A DNA stretch of 64,000 nt from Bacteroides ovatus (lineage in GTDB: Bacteria; Bacteroidota; Bacteroidia; Bacteroidales; Bacteroidaceae): contig NZ_CP012938.1 in assembly GCF_001314995.1 (NCBI RefSeq), positions 1,612,001-1,676,000 of the forward strand. Direction: 5' to 3'. The notes beneath the pieces were generated by a model. The model did no database searches, was not told where the DNA came from, and saw nothing but the letters and a program-made list of their open reading frames with translations. Positions 8,208-16,989 of this stretch are shown piece after piece. The position numbers were made by a program, and so were the translations under genes. The first letter of the stretch is position 1. Every line of letters begins with the position of its first letter.

Positions 8208-9947
8208 ATGACAGATATTAAAAACGAAGAAGCAGGCGAAAAGAAAAGCTTGAACTTTATTGAACAGGCAGTAGAGAAAGACTTGAAAGAAGGTAAAAAT
8301 GGTGGAAAAGTGCAGACGCGTTTCCCGCCCGAGCCCAACGGCTATCTTCACATCGGCCATGCCAAAGCTATTTGCCTTGATTTCGGCATCGCAGAAAAAC
8401 ACGGCGGTGTATGTAACCTTCGTTTCGACGACACAAACCCTACCAAGGAAGATGTGGAATATGTAGAAGCTATCAAAGAAGATATCCAATGGCTAGGCTA
8501 CCAGTGGGGAAATGAATACTACGCTTCCGACTACTTCCAACAATTATGGGACTTCGCTATCCGCCTGATTCAGGAGGGAAAAGCATATATCGACGAACAG
8601 AGTTCCGAACTGATTGCACAGCAGAAAGGTACTCCTACCCAACCGGGTGTGGAAAGCCCTTACCGGAACCGTCCTATCGAAGAGAGCCTCGAACTTTTTA
8701 AGAAAATGAATAGCGGCGAGATCGAAGAAGGCGCCATGGTGCTCCGTGCCAAGATTGACATGGCTAATCCGAATATGCACTTCCGCGATCCGATTATTTA
8801 CCGTGTAGTGAAACACCCGCACCACCGTACGGGTACTACCTGGAAAGCTTATCCGATGTATGACTTCGCCCACGGACAGAGTGACTTCTTCGAAGGAGTG
8901 ACTCATTCTCTGTGCACACTTGAATTTGTGGTACACCGTCCGCTTTACGACCTCTTCATCGATTGGTTGAAAGAAGGAAAAGACCTGAACGACAACCGTC
9001 CCCGTCAGACTGAATTCAACAAACTGAACCTAAGTTACACCCTGATGAGCAAACGTAACCTGCTCACACTGGTGAAAGAAGGATTGGTAAACGGATGGGA
9101 CGACCCTCGTATGCCGACGATCTGCGGTTTCCGCCGTCGCGGTTATTCACCGGAGTCCATTCATAAGTTTATCGATAAAATCGGATATACCACTTACGAT
9201 GCCCTGAACGACATCGCCCTGTTGGAAAGCTCTGTCCGGGATGATTTGAACAGCCGTGCTACCCGTATATCTGCAGTAATCAACCCGGTTAAACTGATTA
9301 TCACCAACTATCCGGAAGGACAGGTTGAAGAACTGGAAGCAATCAACAATCCGGAAGATCCGGAAGCAGGAAGTCACCTGATCGAGTTCAGCCGCGAATT
9401 GTGGATGGAGCGCGAAGACTTCATGGAAGACGCTCCCAAGAAATATTTCCGCATGACACCGGGGCAAGAAGTACGTCTCAAAAATGCTTATATCGTGAAA
9501 TGTACCGGTTGCAAGAAAGACGAAAACGGTGTTATCACAGAAGTATATTGCGAATATGACGCAAATACCCGCAGCGGCATGCCGGATGCGAACCGCAAGG
9601 TGAAAGGTACGCTCCACTGGGTAAGCTGCAACCACTGCCTGCAAGCAGAAGTACGTTTGTACGACCGTTTGTGGAAAGTGGAAAATCCACGTGACGAACT
9701 GGCCGCCATCCGCGAAGCAAAAAAATGCGAAGCACTGGAAGCCATGAAAGAAATCATTAATCCGGATTCATTGAAAGTTCTGCCCAACTGCTACATAGAG
9801 AAGTTCGCAGCTACCCTGCCTCCACTCTCCTATCTGCAGTTCCAACGGATCGGTTACTTTAATATTGACAAAGAATCAACCTCGGATAAACTAATCTTCA
9901 ACCGTACAGTAGGGTTGAAAGACACATGGGGTAAGATTAATAAATAA
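8208..9947 (+). CDS. glnS: Glutaminyl-tRNA synthetase
   Basis: Charges tRNA(Gln) with glutamine in the cytoplasm. It is a class I synthetase: the HIGH-type motif appears as PPEPNGYLHIGHAKAICLDF near residues 41-60 and the KMSKS-type loop as YTLMSKRNL. The N-terminal catalytic domain is followed by the anticodon-binding beta barrels of the GlnRS family. The late CTGCKKDENG...CNHCLQAEVRLYDRLW section includes Cys pairs that resemble a small metal site (inference). The 579-residue length is slightly longer than E. coli GlnS. Having glnS means the organism need not rely on the amidotransferase route for this tRNA. Confidence 0.97.
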   Translation: MTDIKNEEAGEKKSLNFIEQAVEKDLKEGKNGGKVQTRFPPEPNGYLHIGHAKAICLDFGIAEKHGGVCNLRFDDTNPTKEDVEYVEAIKEDIQWLGYQWGNEYYASDYFQQLWDFAIRLIQEGKAYIDEQSSELIAQQKGTPTQPGVESPYRNRPIEESLELFKKMNSGEIEEGAMVLRAKIDMANPNMHFRDPIIYRVVKHPHHRTGTTWKAYPMYDFAHGQSDFFEGVTHSLCTLEFVVHRPLYDLFIDWLKEGKDLNDNRPRQTEFNKLNLSYTLMSKRNLLTLVKEGLVNGWDDPRMPTICGFRRRGYSPESIHKFIDKIGYTTYDALNDIALLESSVRDDLNSRATRISAVINPVKLIITNYPEGQVEELEAINNPEDPEAGSHLIEFSRELWMEREDFMEDAPKKYFRMTPGQEVRLKNAYIVKCTGCKKDENGVITEVYCEYDANTRSGMPDANRKVKGTLHWVSCNHCLQAEVRLYDRLWKVENPRDELAAIREAKKCEALEAMKEIINPDSLKVLPNCYIEKFAATLPPLSYLQFQRIGYFNIDKESTSDKLIFNRTVGLKDTWGKINK

Positions 9948-9972
9948 CTAAGCTTTCAAGCTTAACTTTACA

Positions 9973-10022
9973 ATGGGGCTGTGTCAAAAGGATCATCATC
10001 TGAACTTTTGCAACAGCCCCAT
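9973..10022 (+). terminator. Hairpin after glnS
   Basis: ATGGGGCTGT and CAAAAG (9973-9990) pair with CTTTTG and ACAGCCCCAT (10005-10022) with a 2-nt internal loop. The stem lies 25 bases after the glnS stop and just before the next gene. Confidence 0.65.
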
Positions 10023-10049
10023 CTTAGCAATTAAAAATCTAAAAGTAAA

Positions 10050-11501
10050 ATGGGTAGAAAAAATTCGCCATCAGCAAAAAAGGAACTAGTCACACTAATC
10101 ACAAACTACGAAGAAGCAAAAGCAGAAAACCGACAACTTTATCTGGATGCTGACCAATTGGCCGACATCGCCGACTGGTATGCCTCCGAACGAAAATTTG
10201 AAGAAGCACAAGAAGTAATCACTTATGGACTTAAAATACATCCGGGAAACACAGATTTGCTTATAGAACAAGCATATCTTTACCTGGATACCCAAAAGCT
10301 GCAAAAAGCAAAAAAAGTAGCGGATTCGATTACCGAAGAATTTGATTCCGAAGTGAAACTGCTGAAAGCCGAACTATTGCTGAATGGAGGAAAACTGGAG
10401 GAAGCTCAATGGCTGTTAAGCACAATAGCGGATGCCGACGAGCTGGAAACAATCATTGATGTTGTATTTCTCTATCTGGACATGGGATACCCGGACGCAG
10501 CCAAAGAATGGCTCGACAGAGGTAAATCCCGTTATACCGAAGATGAAGAATACATGGCTCTCACAGCCGATTATCTGGCATCGACCCATCAGGTAGAATC
10601 AGCCATCATCTATTACAATAAACTCATTGACAAATCTCCATTCAACCCTTCCTACTGGATGGGACTGGTGAAATGTTACTTTGTCCAGGAACAAATAGAC
10701 AAAGCCATCGAAGCCTGTGATTTCGCATTGGCAGCCGACGATCAGTACGGGGAAGCTTATGCCTACAAGGCACATTGTTTCTTCTATCTGAACAATTCGG
10801 ATGATGCCATCGAGAATTACCAAAAGGCGATTGAGCTCAAAGCCATTCCCCCCGAACTGGGTTACATGTTTATGGGAATATCCTACGGTAATAAAGAAGA
10901 ATGGCAAAAAGCCGATGACTATTACGACAAAGTGATCGAACGTTTTGAAGAAGACGGAGACAAGCAGTCTATTTTATTGATAGACACCTATACCAGCAAA
11001 GCATTCGCCCTCTCTCACCTGGAAAGGTATAAAGAGGCGCATGAGTTATGCGAGAAAGCCAAAGAGATAAACCCGAACGAGGGATTGATTTATCTGACAG
11101 AAGGAAAACTATACCTGGCAGAGGAACTAGAAGACGAAGCTGCCATCTCTTTCGAAAAAGCGATAGAGATCAATCCGAACATAGAAATGTGGTATATGAT
11201 TGCCTCTGCTTATTCGGAAAGTGACTATCTGATCGAAGCGAAAGAATACTTTGAAAAAGTGTACCAGATAAATCCGAAATACGAAGATGTGACGGAGAAA
11301 TTGAGTGTTCTTTGCCTCATGCACGGTGAAATCGACAACTTCTTTAAATATAACAAGGAATGTGAACATCCACTGGAAGAAGACATGATCCTGGATCTGT
11401 TGAACAGTCCCGAACACAGAGAAGAAGACGAAAGAACTCTCAAAGAAGTGTGGGAACGCATGAAAAAAGAGAATAAGAAAAAAACAAAAGGAAAAAAATA
11501 A
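10050..11501 (+). CDS. Tetratricopeptide-repeat protein
   Basis: A 483-residue protein made almost entirely of TPR-like helical repeats, for example AYAYKAHCFFYLNNSDDAIE and GLIYLTEGKLYLAEELEDEA. It has no signal peptide or membrane segment, so it is probably a cytoplasmic scaffold for protein contacts. The C-terminus is very basic (MKKENKKKTKGKK). It lies between glnS and dedA on the same strand, with only 30 bases to dedA, so the latter two may share a transcript. Its partner cannot be named from sequence. Confidence 0.85.
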   Translation: MGRKNSPSAKKELVTLITNYEEAKAENRQLYLDADQLADIADWYASERKFEEAQEVITYGLKIHPGNTDLLIEQAYLYLDTQKLQKAKKVADSITEEFDSEVKLLKAELLLNGGKLEEAQWLLSTIADADELETIIDVVFLYLDMGYPDAAKEWLDRGKSRYTEDEEYMALTADYLASTHQVESAIIYYNKLIDKSPFNPSYWMGLVKCYFVQEQIDKAIEACDFALAADDQYGEAYAYKAHCFFYLNNSDDAIENYQKAIELKAIPPELGYMFMGISYGNKEEWQKADDYYDKVIERFEEDGDKQSILLIDTYTSKAFALSHLERYKEAHELCEKAKEINPNEGLIYLTEGKLYLAEELEDEAAISFEKAIEINPNIEMWYMIASAYSESDYLIEAKEYFEKVYQINPKYEDVTEKLSVLCLMHGEIDNFFKYNKECEHPLEEDMILDLLNSPEHREEDERTLKEVWERMKKENKKKTKGKK

Positions 11502-11531
11502 ATCAATTTATAAATTCTATCCTCAAAAAAC

Positions 11532-12176
11532 ATGGAATCAGTAGCAGAACTTCTTAAATGGGTATTAGAAAACTTGAACTATTGGGTAGTCACTATTTTT
11601 ATGGCTATCGAAAGCTCTTTTATTCCCTTCCCCTCGGAAGCCGTAGTACCCCCTGCCGCATGGAAAGCTATGGCAGACGACAGTATGAATATCTTTCTCG
11701 TTGTCCTATTTGCAACTATAGGAGCAGATATCGGTGCATTAGTTAATTATTACCTGGCACGTTGGTTGGGTCGTCCTATTATCTATAAATTCGCTAACAG
11801 CCGTTTAGGGCACATGTGCCTTATTGACGAAGAGAAAATACACCATGCAGAAGAATATTTCAGAAAGCACGGTGCAGCCTCTACTTTCTTTGGCCGTCTT
11901 ATTCCGGCTGTACGCCAACTTATCAGTATTCCCGCAGGGTTAGCCGGCATGAAAATAGGTCCTTTCCTGCTTTATACAACTCTCGGCGCTGCTATATGGA
12001 ACAGCATATTAGCTTTGCTCGGATACCTGATTTACCGTTTTACAGACCTCAAAACGACTAACGATGTCTATGTAATGGCCACCGAATACAGTCACGAAAT
12101 CGGCTATGTCATTATAGCAGTGGTGGTAATTGTAATCGTTTTTTTGGCTTATAAAGGGCTGAAAAAAAGAAAATAA
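11532..12176 (+). CDS. DedA/VTT-family membrane protein
   Basis: An integral membrane protein of the DedA (SNARE-associated/VTT) family; members act in membrane homeostasis and undecaprenyl-phosphate or phospholipid flipping. The segment ESSFIPFPSEAVVPPAAW near the N-terminus and FFGRLIPAVRQLISIPAGLAGM in the middle are the two family hallmarks: an E near a re-entrant loop, and the FGR-IP-R motif. Several hydrophobic helices follow and the C-terminus is basic. The 214 residues are normal for the family. Which lipid it moves is not predictable here. Confidence 0.92.
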   Translation: MESVAELLKWVLENLNYWVVTIFMAIESSFIPFPSEAVVPPAAWKAMADDSMNIFLVVLFATIGADIGALVNYYLARWLGRPIIYKFANSRLGHMCLIDEEKIHHAEEYFRKHGAASTFFGRLIPAVRQLISIPAGLAGMKIGPFLLYTTLGAAIWNSILALLGYLIYRFTDLKTTNDVYVMATEYSHEIGYVIIAVVVIVIVFLAYKGLKKRK

Positions 12177-12198
12177 GTAGTAAAATACTCATTGCAAA

Positions 12199-12320
12199 GC
12201 CACAGAGGACGCAGAGAACACAAAGCAAGAACATAGAGTTACCGGGGCATCCATTATTGTAAATCGGCTATTACCCGTTAAATTCTTACTTCTTTGTGTA
12301 TTCTACGTCCTCTGTGGTTT
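12199..12320. repeat. Long inverted repeat with CCACAGAGGACG arms
   Basis: Bases 12199-12229 and 12289-12320 are imperfect inverted copies sharing CCACAGAGGACG and ACACAAAG blocks, about 30 bp each. They fill the gap between the convergent dedA and DUF3078 genes. Similar CCACAGAGG repeats recur in Bacteroides intergenic regions (general knowledge); a role as bidirectional terminator is plausible. Confidence 0.6.
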
Positions 12321-12345
12321 ATTTTTTGTGGTAGATAAGAGCTAA

Positions 12346-13230
12346 TTAGAAATTAAACTGAACTCCTACTCCCAATATCTCTTTAAATTGCACACGAGCA
12401 CCTTTTGTACCATCCTTTTGCACGATTTTCACATCATCGTCATACATCAGGTTAGTAGTAAGTGTGGTTGAGAACCATTTATTGATAATCATATTTACTT
12501 GTACTTCCCAGTTCACATCTATATTCAGCGGCTTATGCAGATAATCGGAATATAGATCCAAACGTGAATATACCGTCATATTTTTCAAGAATTCATATTT
12601 GGCTTCTCCTTTCAAGTTAGCACCGAAGCTGGATAATAGATGTTTGCCCGGATCCACTCCATAAGCTCCTTCGTCAGAGAGACGGTCATTGAGTACAAAT
12701 GTTCCGCGCCACGCAGCAGGAGACAATACAACGGTAAATATCTTACCCGGATCATACGTAAAGCCCAAACCGGTAGTCAAATAGGCAGGAGCCATAAATT
12801 CGGAGATAGCAATGTCTTTATTGACGGAGTAGTCATATCCTGGAGAAAACTGTGTCTGGAAAGTGGCGAACGCACTGGCATACCAACTTTTGGCAATAGC
12901 ATAGCCATAATTCGTATTCAAATAGATTTTATCATTTGCTTTCCTGGTTCCGTCGTCACCGGTCTTATTTAATCCATAAGCCAGTTCGATACGATTATTC
13001 CACAGATGTTTTCCTTTCTTATAATTAATCTGATAAGTGCCCTGCAAGTCAAAGGCAACGGAGTTATCACCTCCGGCAGCCCAATTAGTGAGGCTCACTT
13101 GCGTTAGTTTCAGTCCGGCAAATCCTTCTTTTGTCCAGGGAGAAATTTGTGTACTATCGGCAGTTTGGGCCGACAAGGTTCCAACGCCCATACATAACAG
13201 GGCGATGAATAGAGTTTTCATTTTGTTCAT
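12346..13230 (-). CDS. DUF3078 outer-membrane beta-barrel protein
   Basis: A secreted protein of unknown function, 294 residues, matching my recollection of the DUF3078 family. A signal peptide (MKTLFIALLCMGVGTLSA) is followed by GFAGLKLTQVSLTNWAAGGD, characteristic of the family. The rest is a series of alternating aromatic/polar beta strands ending in GVGVQFNF, with a terminal Phe as in outer-membrane barrels. I infer an outer-membrane location. The start at 13230 or the Met at 13221 are both possible. No functional clue comes from the neighbours. Confidence 0.85.
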   Translation of the reverse strand: MNKMKTLFIALLCMGVGTLSAQTADSTQISPWTKEGFAGLKLTQVSLTNWAAGGDNSVAFDLQGTYQINYKKGKHLWNNRIELAYGLNKTGDDGTRKANDKIYLNTNYGYAIAKSWYASAFATFQTQFSPGYDYSVNKDIAISEFMAPAYLTTGLGFTYDPGKIFTVVLSPAAWRGTFVLNDRLSDEGAYGVDPGKHLLSSFGANLKGEAKYEFLKNMTVYSRLDLYSDYLHKPLNIDVNWEVQVNMIINKWFSTTLTTNLMYDDDVKIVQKDGTKGARVQFKEILGVGVQFNF

Positions 13231-13349
13231 GATAGTTGAGGTTTAGTGTAGAAAAAACACAACCTAACAAGAACGGAGCCTTGGCAGTTTACCAAGCCTT
13301 TTTACCAGTTCCCATTAGGTCAAAATCTTTAAGATAAGTAGCAGGCTTA

Positions 13350-13416
13350 AGTATTAAGTATTAGCCATATTCGTTTATTAGCTGCAACTAATAGTTAATA
13401 CCTAATACTTAATACT
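13350..13416 (-). terminator. Inverted repeat downstream of tpx
   Basis: A perfect 15-bp pair (AGTATTAAGTATTAG at 13350-13364, complement at 13402-13416) lies 13 bases past the tpx stop on the minus strand. The 37-nt loop makes it a weaker terminator candidate. Confidence 0.45.
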
Positions 13417-13428
13417 CCATATTCTATA

Positions 13429-13929
13429 TTACTTTACAGCAGCTAAGGCTTTGTCATAATCAGGCTCCTGGGTGATTTCAGGAACAAGTTCCGTATATGC
13501 AATTTTGCCATCTTTGCCAATCACAACTACCGCACGCGCCAAAAGTCCTGCTAACGGACCATCTGCCATACGCACTCCGTAACTTTCGTCGAAATCAGAG
13601 AAGCGGAAATCAGACAATGGAATTACATTTTCAATACCTTCTGTCGTACAGAAACGGCCGTGTGCAAAAGGAAGATCCTTAGAAATAGCCAATACTACCG
13701 TATCTTTCAATCCGGCAGCCATTTTATTAAACTTACGTACAGAAGTTGCACATACGCTGGTATCCAGACTAGGGAAAATATTTAAAATCACATTTTTACC
13801 ATTTAAATCTTTCAGAGAGAAAGAAGATAAATCTGTTTTTACCAGCTCGAAGTCAGGAGCTACCTTACCTACTTGTATAAATTCACCGATCAGTTTCACC
13901 GGTTGTCCTTTGAAATTTGTTGTTGCCAT
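13429..13929 (-). CDS. tpx: Thiol peroxidase
   Basis: Atypical 2-Cys peroxiredoxin that reduces peroxides with thioredoxin. The peroxidatic Cys is in FPSLDTSVCATSVRKF and the resolving Cys in GRFCTTEGIENV, both at Tpx positions. The frame is open up to 14049, but the Met at 13929 (MATTNFKGQPVKLIGEF) gives the normal length of 166 residues. The longer start would add an unrelated 40-residue tail and run into the divergent gene's promoter region. Confidence 0.95.
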   Translation of the reverse strand: MATTNFKGQPVKLIGEFIQVGKVAPDFELVKTDLSSFSLKDLNGKNVILNIFPSLDTSVCATSVRKFNKMAAGLKDTVVLAISKDLPFAHGRFCTTEGIENVIPLSDFRFSDFDESYGVRMADGPLAGLLARAVVVIGKDGKIAYTELVPEITQEPDYDKALAAVK

Positions 13930-14066
13930 AATGCATGTATATTTAAAATTTACTTTATATAGGAAACAACTATTCCCCCAAATATGTTCACGGAAAACCT
14001 TTTCTAAATTCAATTTGTTATTCCTCAACGAAATCACTCTAGTGTTCAATTTAAAATATAAAATGT

Positions 14067-14630
14067 ATGGAAACTGTATTCAATGAGATTCAACATTCAG
14101 TAAAAAATTGGTGGACTTCTCTTCTTTTGGGAATCGTGTATATCATTGTAGCCCTTTGGCTCATGTTCTCACCCGTAAGCACCTATGTAGCTCTAAGTAT
14201 CATTTTCAGTGTATCGATGCTGATAAGCGGTATTCTGGAAATCATCTTCGCTCTTAGCAACCGGAAAGGTGTCCCGAGCTGGGGGTGGTATATCGTAGGA
14301 GGACTCATCGACCTCGTTCTGGGTATTTACCTGATTGCCTATCCGATGGTCAGCATGGAAGTTATCCCTTTCATCATAGCCTTCTGGCTTATGTTCCGAG
14401 GGTTCTCCTCCACCGGCTATTCCATCGACCTGAAACGTTACGGAACCCGCGACTGGGGCTGGTACATGGCTTTCGGTATTCTTGCCATCCTGTGCTCTCT
14501 TTTAATATTATGGCAACCCGCCATAGGAGCGCTCTACGCAGTGTATATGATTTCTTTTGCTTTCCTCATCATCGGACTTTTCCGTGTCATGCTTTCATTT
14601 GAATTAAAGAATCTGCATAAAAGAAAATAA
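14067..14630 (+). CDS. HdeD-like DUF308 membrane protein
   Basis: A small inner-membrane protein of 187 residues with about six hydrophobic helices, matching the DUF308/HdeD family. HdeD of E. coli is linked to acid resistance at high density, but the function in Bacteroides is not established. Pairs of helices repeat the pattern GIVYIIVALWLMFSP, GGLIDLVLGIYLIAYP and FGILAILCSLLILWQPA, suggesting triplication of a two-helix unit. It diverges from tpx across 137 bases. Confidence 0.85.
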   Translation: METVFNEIQHSVKNWWTSLLLGIVYIIVALWLMFSPVSTYVALSIIFSVSMLISGILEIIFALSNRKGVPSWGWYIVGGLIDLVLGIYLIAYPMVSMEVIPFIIAFWLMFRGFSSTGYSIDLKRYGTRDWGWYMAFGILAILCSLLILWQPAIGALYAVYMISFAFLIIGLFRVMLSFELKNLHKRK

Positions 14631-14635
14631 AAAGC

Positions 14636-14670
14636 TTTCGGCACTTACTTTGGGATTTTGTTTATCTTTG
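14636..14670 (+). promoter_or_regulatory. Bacteroides-type promoter of the DUF4494 gene
   Basis: TATCTTTG at 14663-14670 fits TAnnTTTG, with a weaker TTTC at 14636-14639, 23 bases upstream, as the -33 box. The expected start near 14677 gives a leader of about 37 bases. Confidence 0.65.
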
Positions 14671-14713
14671 TAGGCAATTTACATAAATCAATTAATTAAA
14701 AAGGAAGAAAATT

Positions 14714-15193
14714 ATGGCAATGCATACATGGTTTGAGTGCAAGATCCGTTATGAAAAAGTAATGGAAAACGGAATGCAGAAGAAAGTAACTGAACCTTAT
14801 CTTGTTGACGCACTCAGTTTTACAGAAGCAGAAGCACGGATTATTGAAGAAATGACTCCGTTTATCTCCGGAGAATTTACCGTTTCGGATATTAAACGTG
14901 CCAACTATAGCGAACTTTTCCCTAGCGACGAAGAAAGTGCCGACCGCTGGTTCAAATGCAAACTTATTTTCATCACTCTGGATGAAAAAAGCGGTGCTGA
15001 AAAAAAGACTTCCACCCAAGTACTGGTACAAGCTGCCGACTTGCGCGACGCAGTCAAGAAGCTGGATGAAGGAATGAAAGGAACCATGGCAGATTATCAG
15101 ATCGGTATGGTATCCGAGACTCCGCTCATGGATGTATATCCTTACAGCGCCGAACCGAATGACAAACCGGAGTTTGACCCATCAAAAGCATAA
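14714..15193 (+). CDS. DUF4494 domain protein
   Basis: A 159-residue cytoplasmic protein restricted to Bacteroidetes as far as I know (DUF4494). It begins AMHTWFECKIRYEKV and seems to contain a repeated half: WFECKIRYEK near residue 6 and WFKCKLIFITLDE near residue 79 share the WFxCK pattern, each followed by a segment about choosing 'E-A-x-A' helices. No catalytic motif is visible. It is followed after 6 bases by the YggS-type gene and probably forms an operon with it and the dehydrogenase-like gene. Confidence 0.82.
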   Translation: MAMHTWFECKIRYEKVMENGMQKKVTEPYLVDALSFTEAEARIIEEMTPFISGEFTVSDIKRANYSELFPSDEESADRWFKCKLIFITLDEKSGAEKKTSTQVLVQAADLRDAVKKLDEGMKGTMADYQIGMVSETPLMDVYPYSAEPNDKPEFDPSKA

Positions 15194-15199
15194 GTAACA

Positions 15200-15868
15200 A
15201 TGAGTATTGCTGACAATTTAAAGCAAGTGCTGGCCGAACTCCCTCAAGGAGTCCGGCTGGTTGCTGTCTCAAAATTCCATCCCAATGAAGCGATAGAAGA
15301 AGCATATCAGGCGGGACAGCGTATTTTTGGAGAAAGCAAAGTGCAGGAAATGACAGCTAAATACGAAAGTTTGCCCAAAGACATTGAATGGCATTTCATC
15401 GGACACCTGCAGACGAACAAAATCAAATACATGATACCATACGTAGCGATGATTCATGGAATTGATAGTTATAAACTGCTGGCCGAAGTCAACAAACAAG
15501 CTGTCAAAGCGGGACGTACAGTGAACTGCCTATTGCAGATTCACGTTGCGCAGGAAGAAACCAAATTTGGTTTCAGTCCCGAAGAATGTAAGGAGATGTT
15601 GAATGCCGGAGAATGGAAAGAGCTGACTCATGTACGCATCTGCGGATTAATGGGGATGGCCAGCAACACCGATTGCATTGAACAAATCAACCGGGAATTT
15701 GGTTTACTAAATAGGCTCTTTAACGAGATAAAAACAACTTGGTTCATCCACTCCGATACTTTCTGCGAGCTGTCGATGGGAATGTCACATGACTACCACG
15801 AAGCCATTGCCGCAGGAAGTACGCTGGTACGGGTAGGAAGCAAGATTTTCGGAGAACGAATTTATTAA
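15200..15868 (+). CDS. YggS-family pyridoxal phosphate homeostasis protein
   Basis: A PLP-binding TIM-barrel protein of the YggS/PROSC family, which keeps free PLP balanced and affects amino-acid and keto-acid metabolism rather than catalysing a known reaction. The PLP lysine is in VRLVAVSKFHPNEAIEEAY near residue 25; the IFGESKVQEM, EWHFIGHLQTNK and LSMGMSHDYHEAIAAGSTLVRVG segments are family signatures. The length of 222 residues is normal. It sits between the DUF4494 gene (6 bases) and the dehydrogenase-like gene (23 bases). Confidence 0.94.
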   Translation: MSIADNLKQVLAELPQGVRLVAVSKFHPNEAIEEAYQAGQRIFGESKVQEMTAKYESLPKDIEWHFIGHLQTNKIKYMIPYVAMIHGIDSYKLLAEVNKQAVKAGRTVNCLLQIHVAQEETKFGFSPEECKEMLNAGEWKELTHVRICGLMGMASNTDCIEQINREFGLLNRLFNEIKTTWFIHSDTFCELSMGMSHDYHEAIAAGSTLVRVGSKIFGERIY

Positions 15869-15891
15869 TCAGGAGTAAAAAACATATTGCT

Positions 15892-16869
15892 ATGACCGAT
15901 TTAAAAACTACTTTCGCAGGGCTTTCCCTTAGAAACCCTATCATTATCAGTAGCTCGGGGCTGACCAACAGTGCCGGCAAAAACAAAAAATTGGCCGAAG
16001 ATGGTGCCGGTGCAATTGTTCTGAAATCACTGTTTGAGGAACAGATCATGCTGGAAGCAGACCAACTGAAAGATCCGGCTTTCTATCCGGAAGCCAGTGA
16101 CTATCTGGAAGAATATATCCGTGAGCACAAGCTATCCGAATACCTGACTTTAATAAAAGAAAGTAAGAAGGTATGCCCCATTCCTATCATTGCCAGCATC
16201 AACTGCTACACTGATTCCGAATGGATTGACTTTGCAAAGATGATTGAAGAAGCCGGTGCCGACGCATTGGAAATCAATATCCTTGCCCTGCAATCGGAAG
16301 TGCAATATACATACGGTTCATTCGAACAACGCCACATCGATATTCTCCGCCACATTAAAAAAACAATCAAGATACCTGTAATCATGAAACTGGGTGATAA
16401 CCTGACAAATCCTGTGGCATTAATCGATCAGTTGTATGCCAACGGTGCAGCAGCAGTTGTTCTCTTCAACCGTTTCTATCAGCCGGACATCAATATCGAA
16501 AAGATGGAGCATATTTCAGGCGAAATATTCAGCAATGCTTCCGACCTCGCCATTCCGCTTCGTTGGATCGGAATTGCGTCTGCAGTAGTAGACAAGATCG
16601 ACTATGCAGCTTCCGGTGGTGTTGCCAATGCAGAATCAGTAGTGAAAGCTATCCTTGCCGGTGCTTCGGCTGTAGAAGTTTGTAGCGCAGTCTATCTAAA
16701 TACAAATGCATTCATCGGAGAAGCCAACCGCTTCCTCTCTGCATGGATGGAACGCAAAGGGTTCAGGAATATAGCTCAATTCAAAGGCAAACTGAATATT
16801 AAGGATGTTCAGGGTGTTAATACATTCGAACGTACACAGTTCCTGAAATATTTCGGAAAGAAAGAATAA
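15892..16869 (+). CDS. Dihydroorotate dehydrogenase-like protein
   Basis: An FMN-binding TIM-barrel protein of 325 residues resembling class 1 dihydroorotate dehydrogenases (LSLRNPIIISSSGLTNSAGKN at the start). The normal substrate loop of PyrD, with an N-x-S-x-PN pattern, is replaced by LEINILALQSEVQ, so oxidation of dihydroorotate is doubtful; a related substrate such as a pyrimidine is possible. The FMN-phosphate region near IAGASAVEVCSAVYLN is retained. It is likely the last gene of the small operon starting at the DUF4494 gene, since a strong terminator follows. Confidence 0.85.
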   Translation: MTDLKTTFAGLSLRNPIIISSSGLTNSAGKNKKLAEDGAGAIVLKSLFEEQIMLEADQLKDPAFYPEASDYLEEYIREHKLSEYLTLIKESKKVCPIPIIASINCYTDSEWIDFAKMIEEAGADALEINILALQSEVQYTYGSFEQRHIDILRHIKKTIKIPVIMKLGDNLTNPVALIDQLYANGAAAVVLFNRFYQPDINIEKMEHISGEIFSNASDLAIPLRWIGIASAVVDKIDYAASGGVANAESVVKAILAGASAVEVCSAVYLNTNAFIGEANRFLSAWMERKGFRNIAQFKGKLNIKDVQGVNTFERTQFLKYFGKKE

Positions 16870-16896
16870 GGAAAAAGTATACTAAATCAATAAAGA

Positions 16897-16950
16897 AAAC
16901 GGTGAACAAATTGTGCTATTTGCAACAGGATGTTCACCGTTTACTTTTTT
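16897..16950. terminator. Bidirectional terminator
   Basis: A perfect 12-bp stem (AAACGGTGAACA at 16897-16908, complement at 16931-16942) is followed by ACTTTTTT. It lies between the convergent dehydrogenase-like and PhoH genes. Confidence 0.75.
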
Positions 16951-16989
16951 AATCACTTATTAATTTATCTCGCTTAGCAGAGAAATCTG

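Noticed and set aside
13930-14049. 40-residue N-terminal extension of thiol peroxidase
   Set aside because: It does not belong to Tpx proteins and reaches to within 20 bases of the divergent gene; the Met at 13929 gives the normal length.
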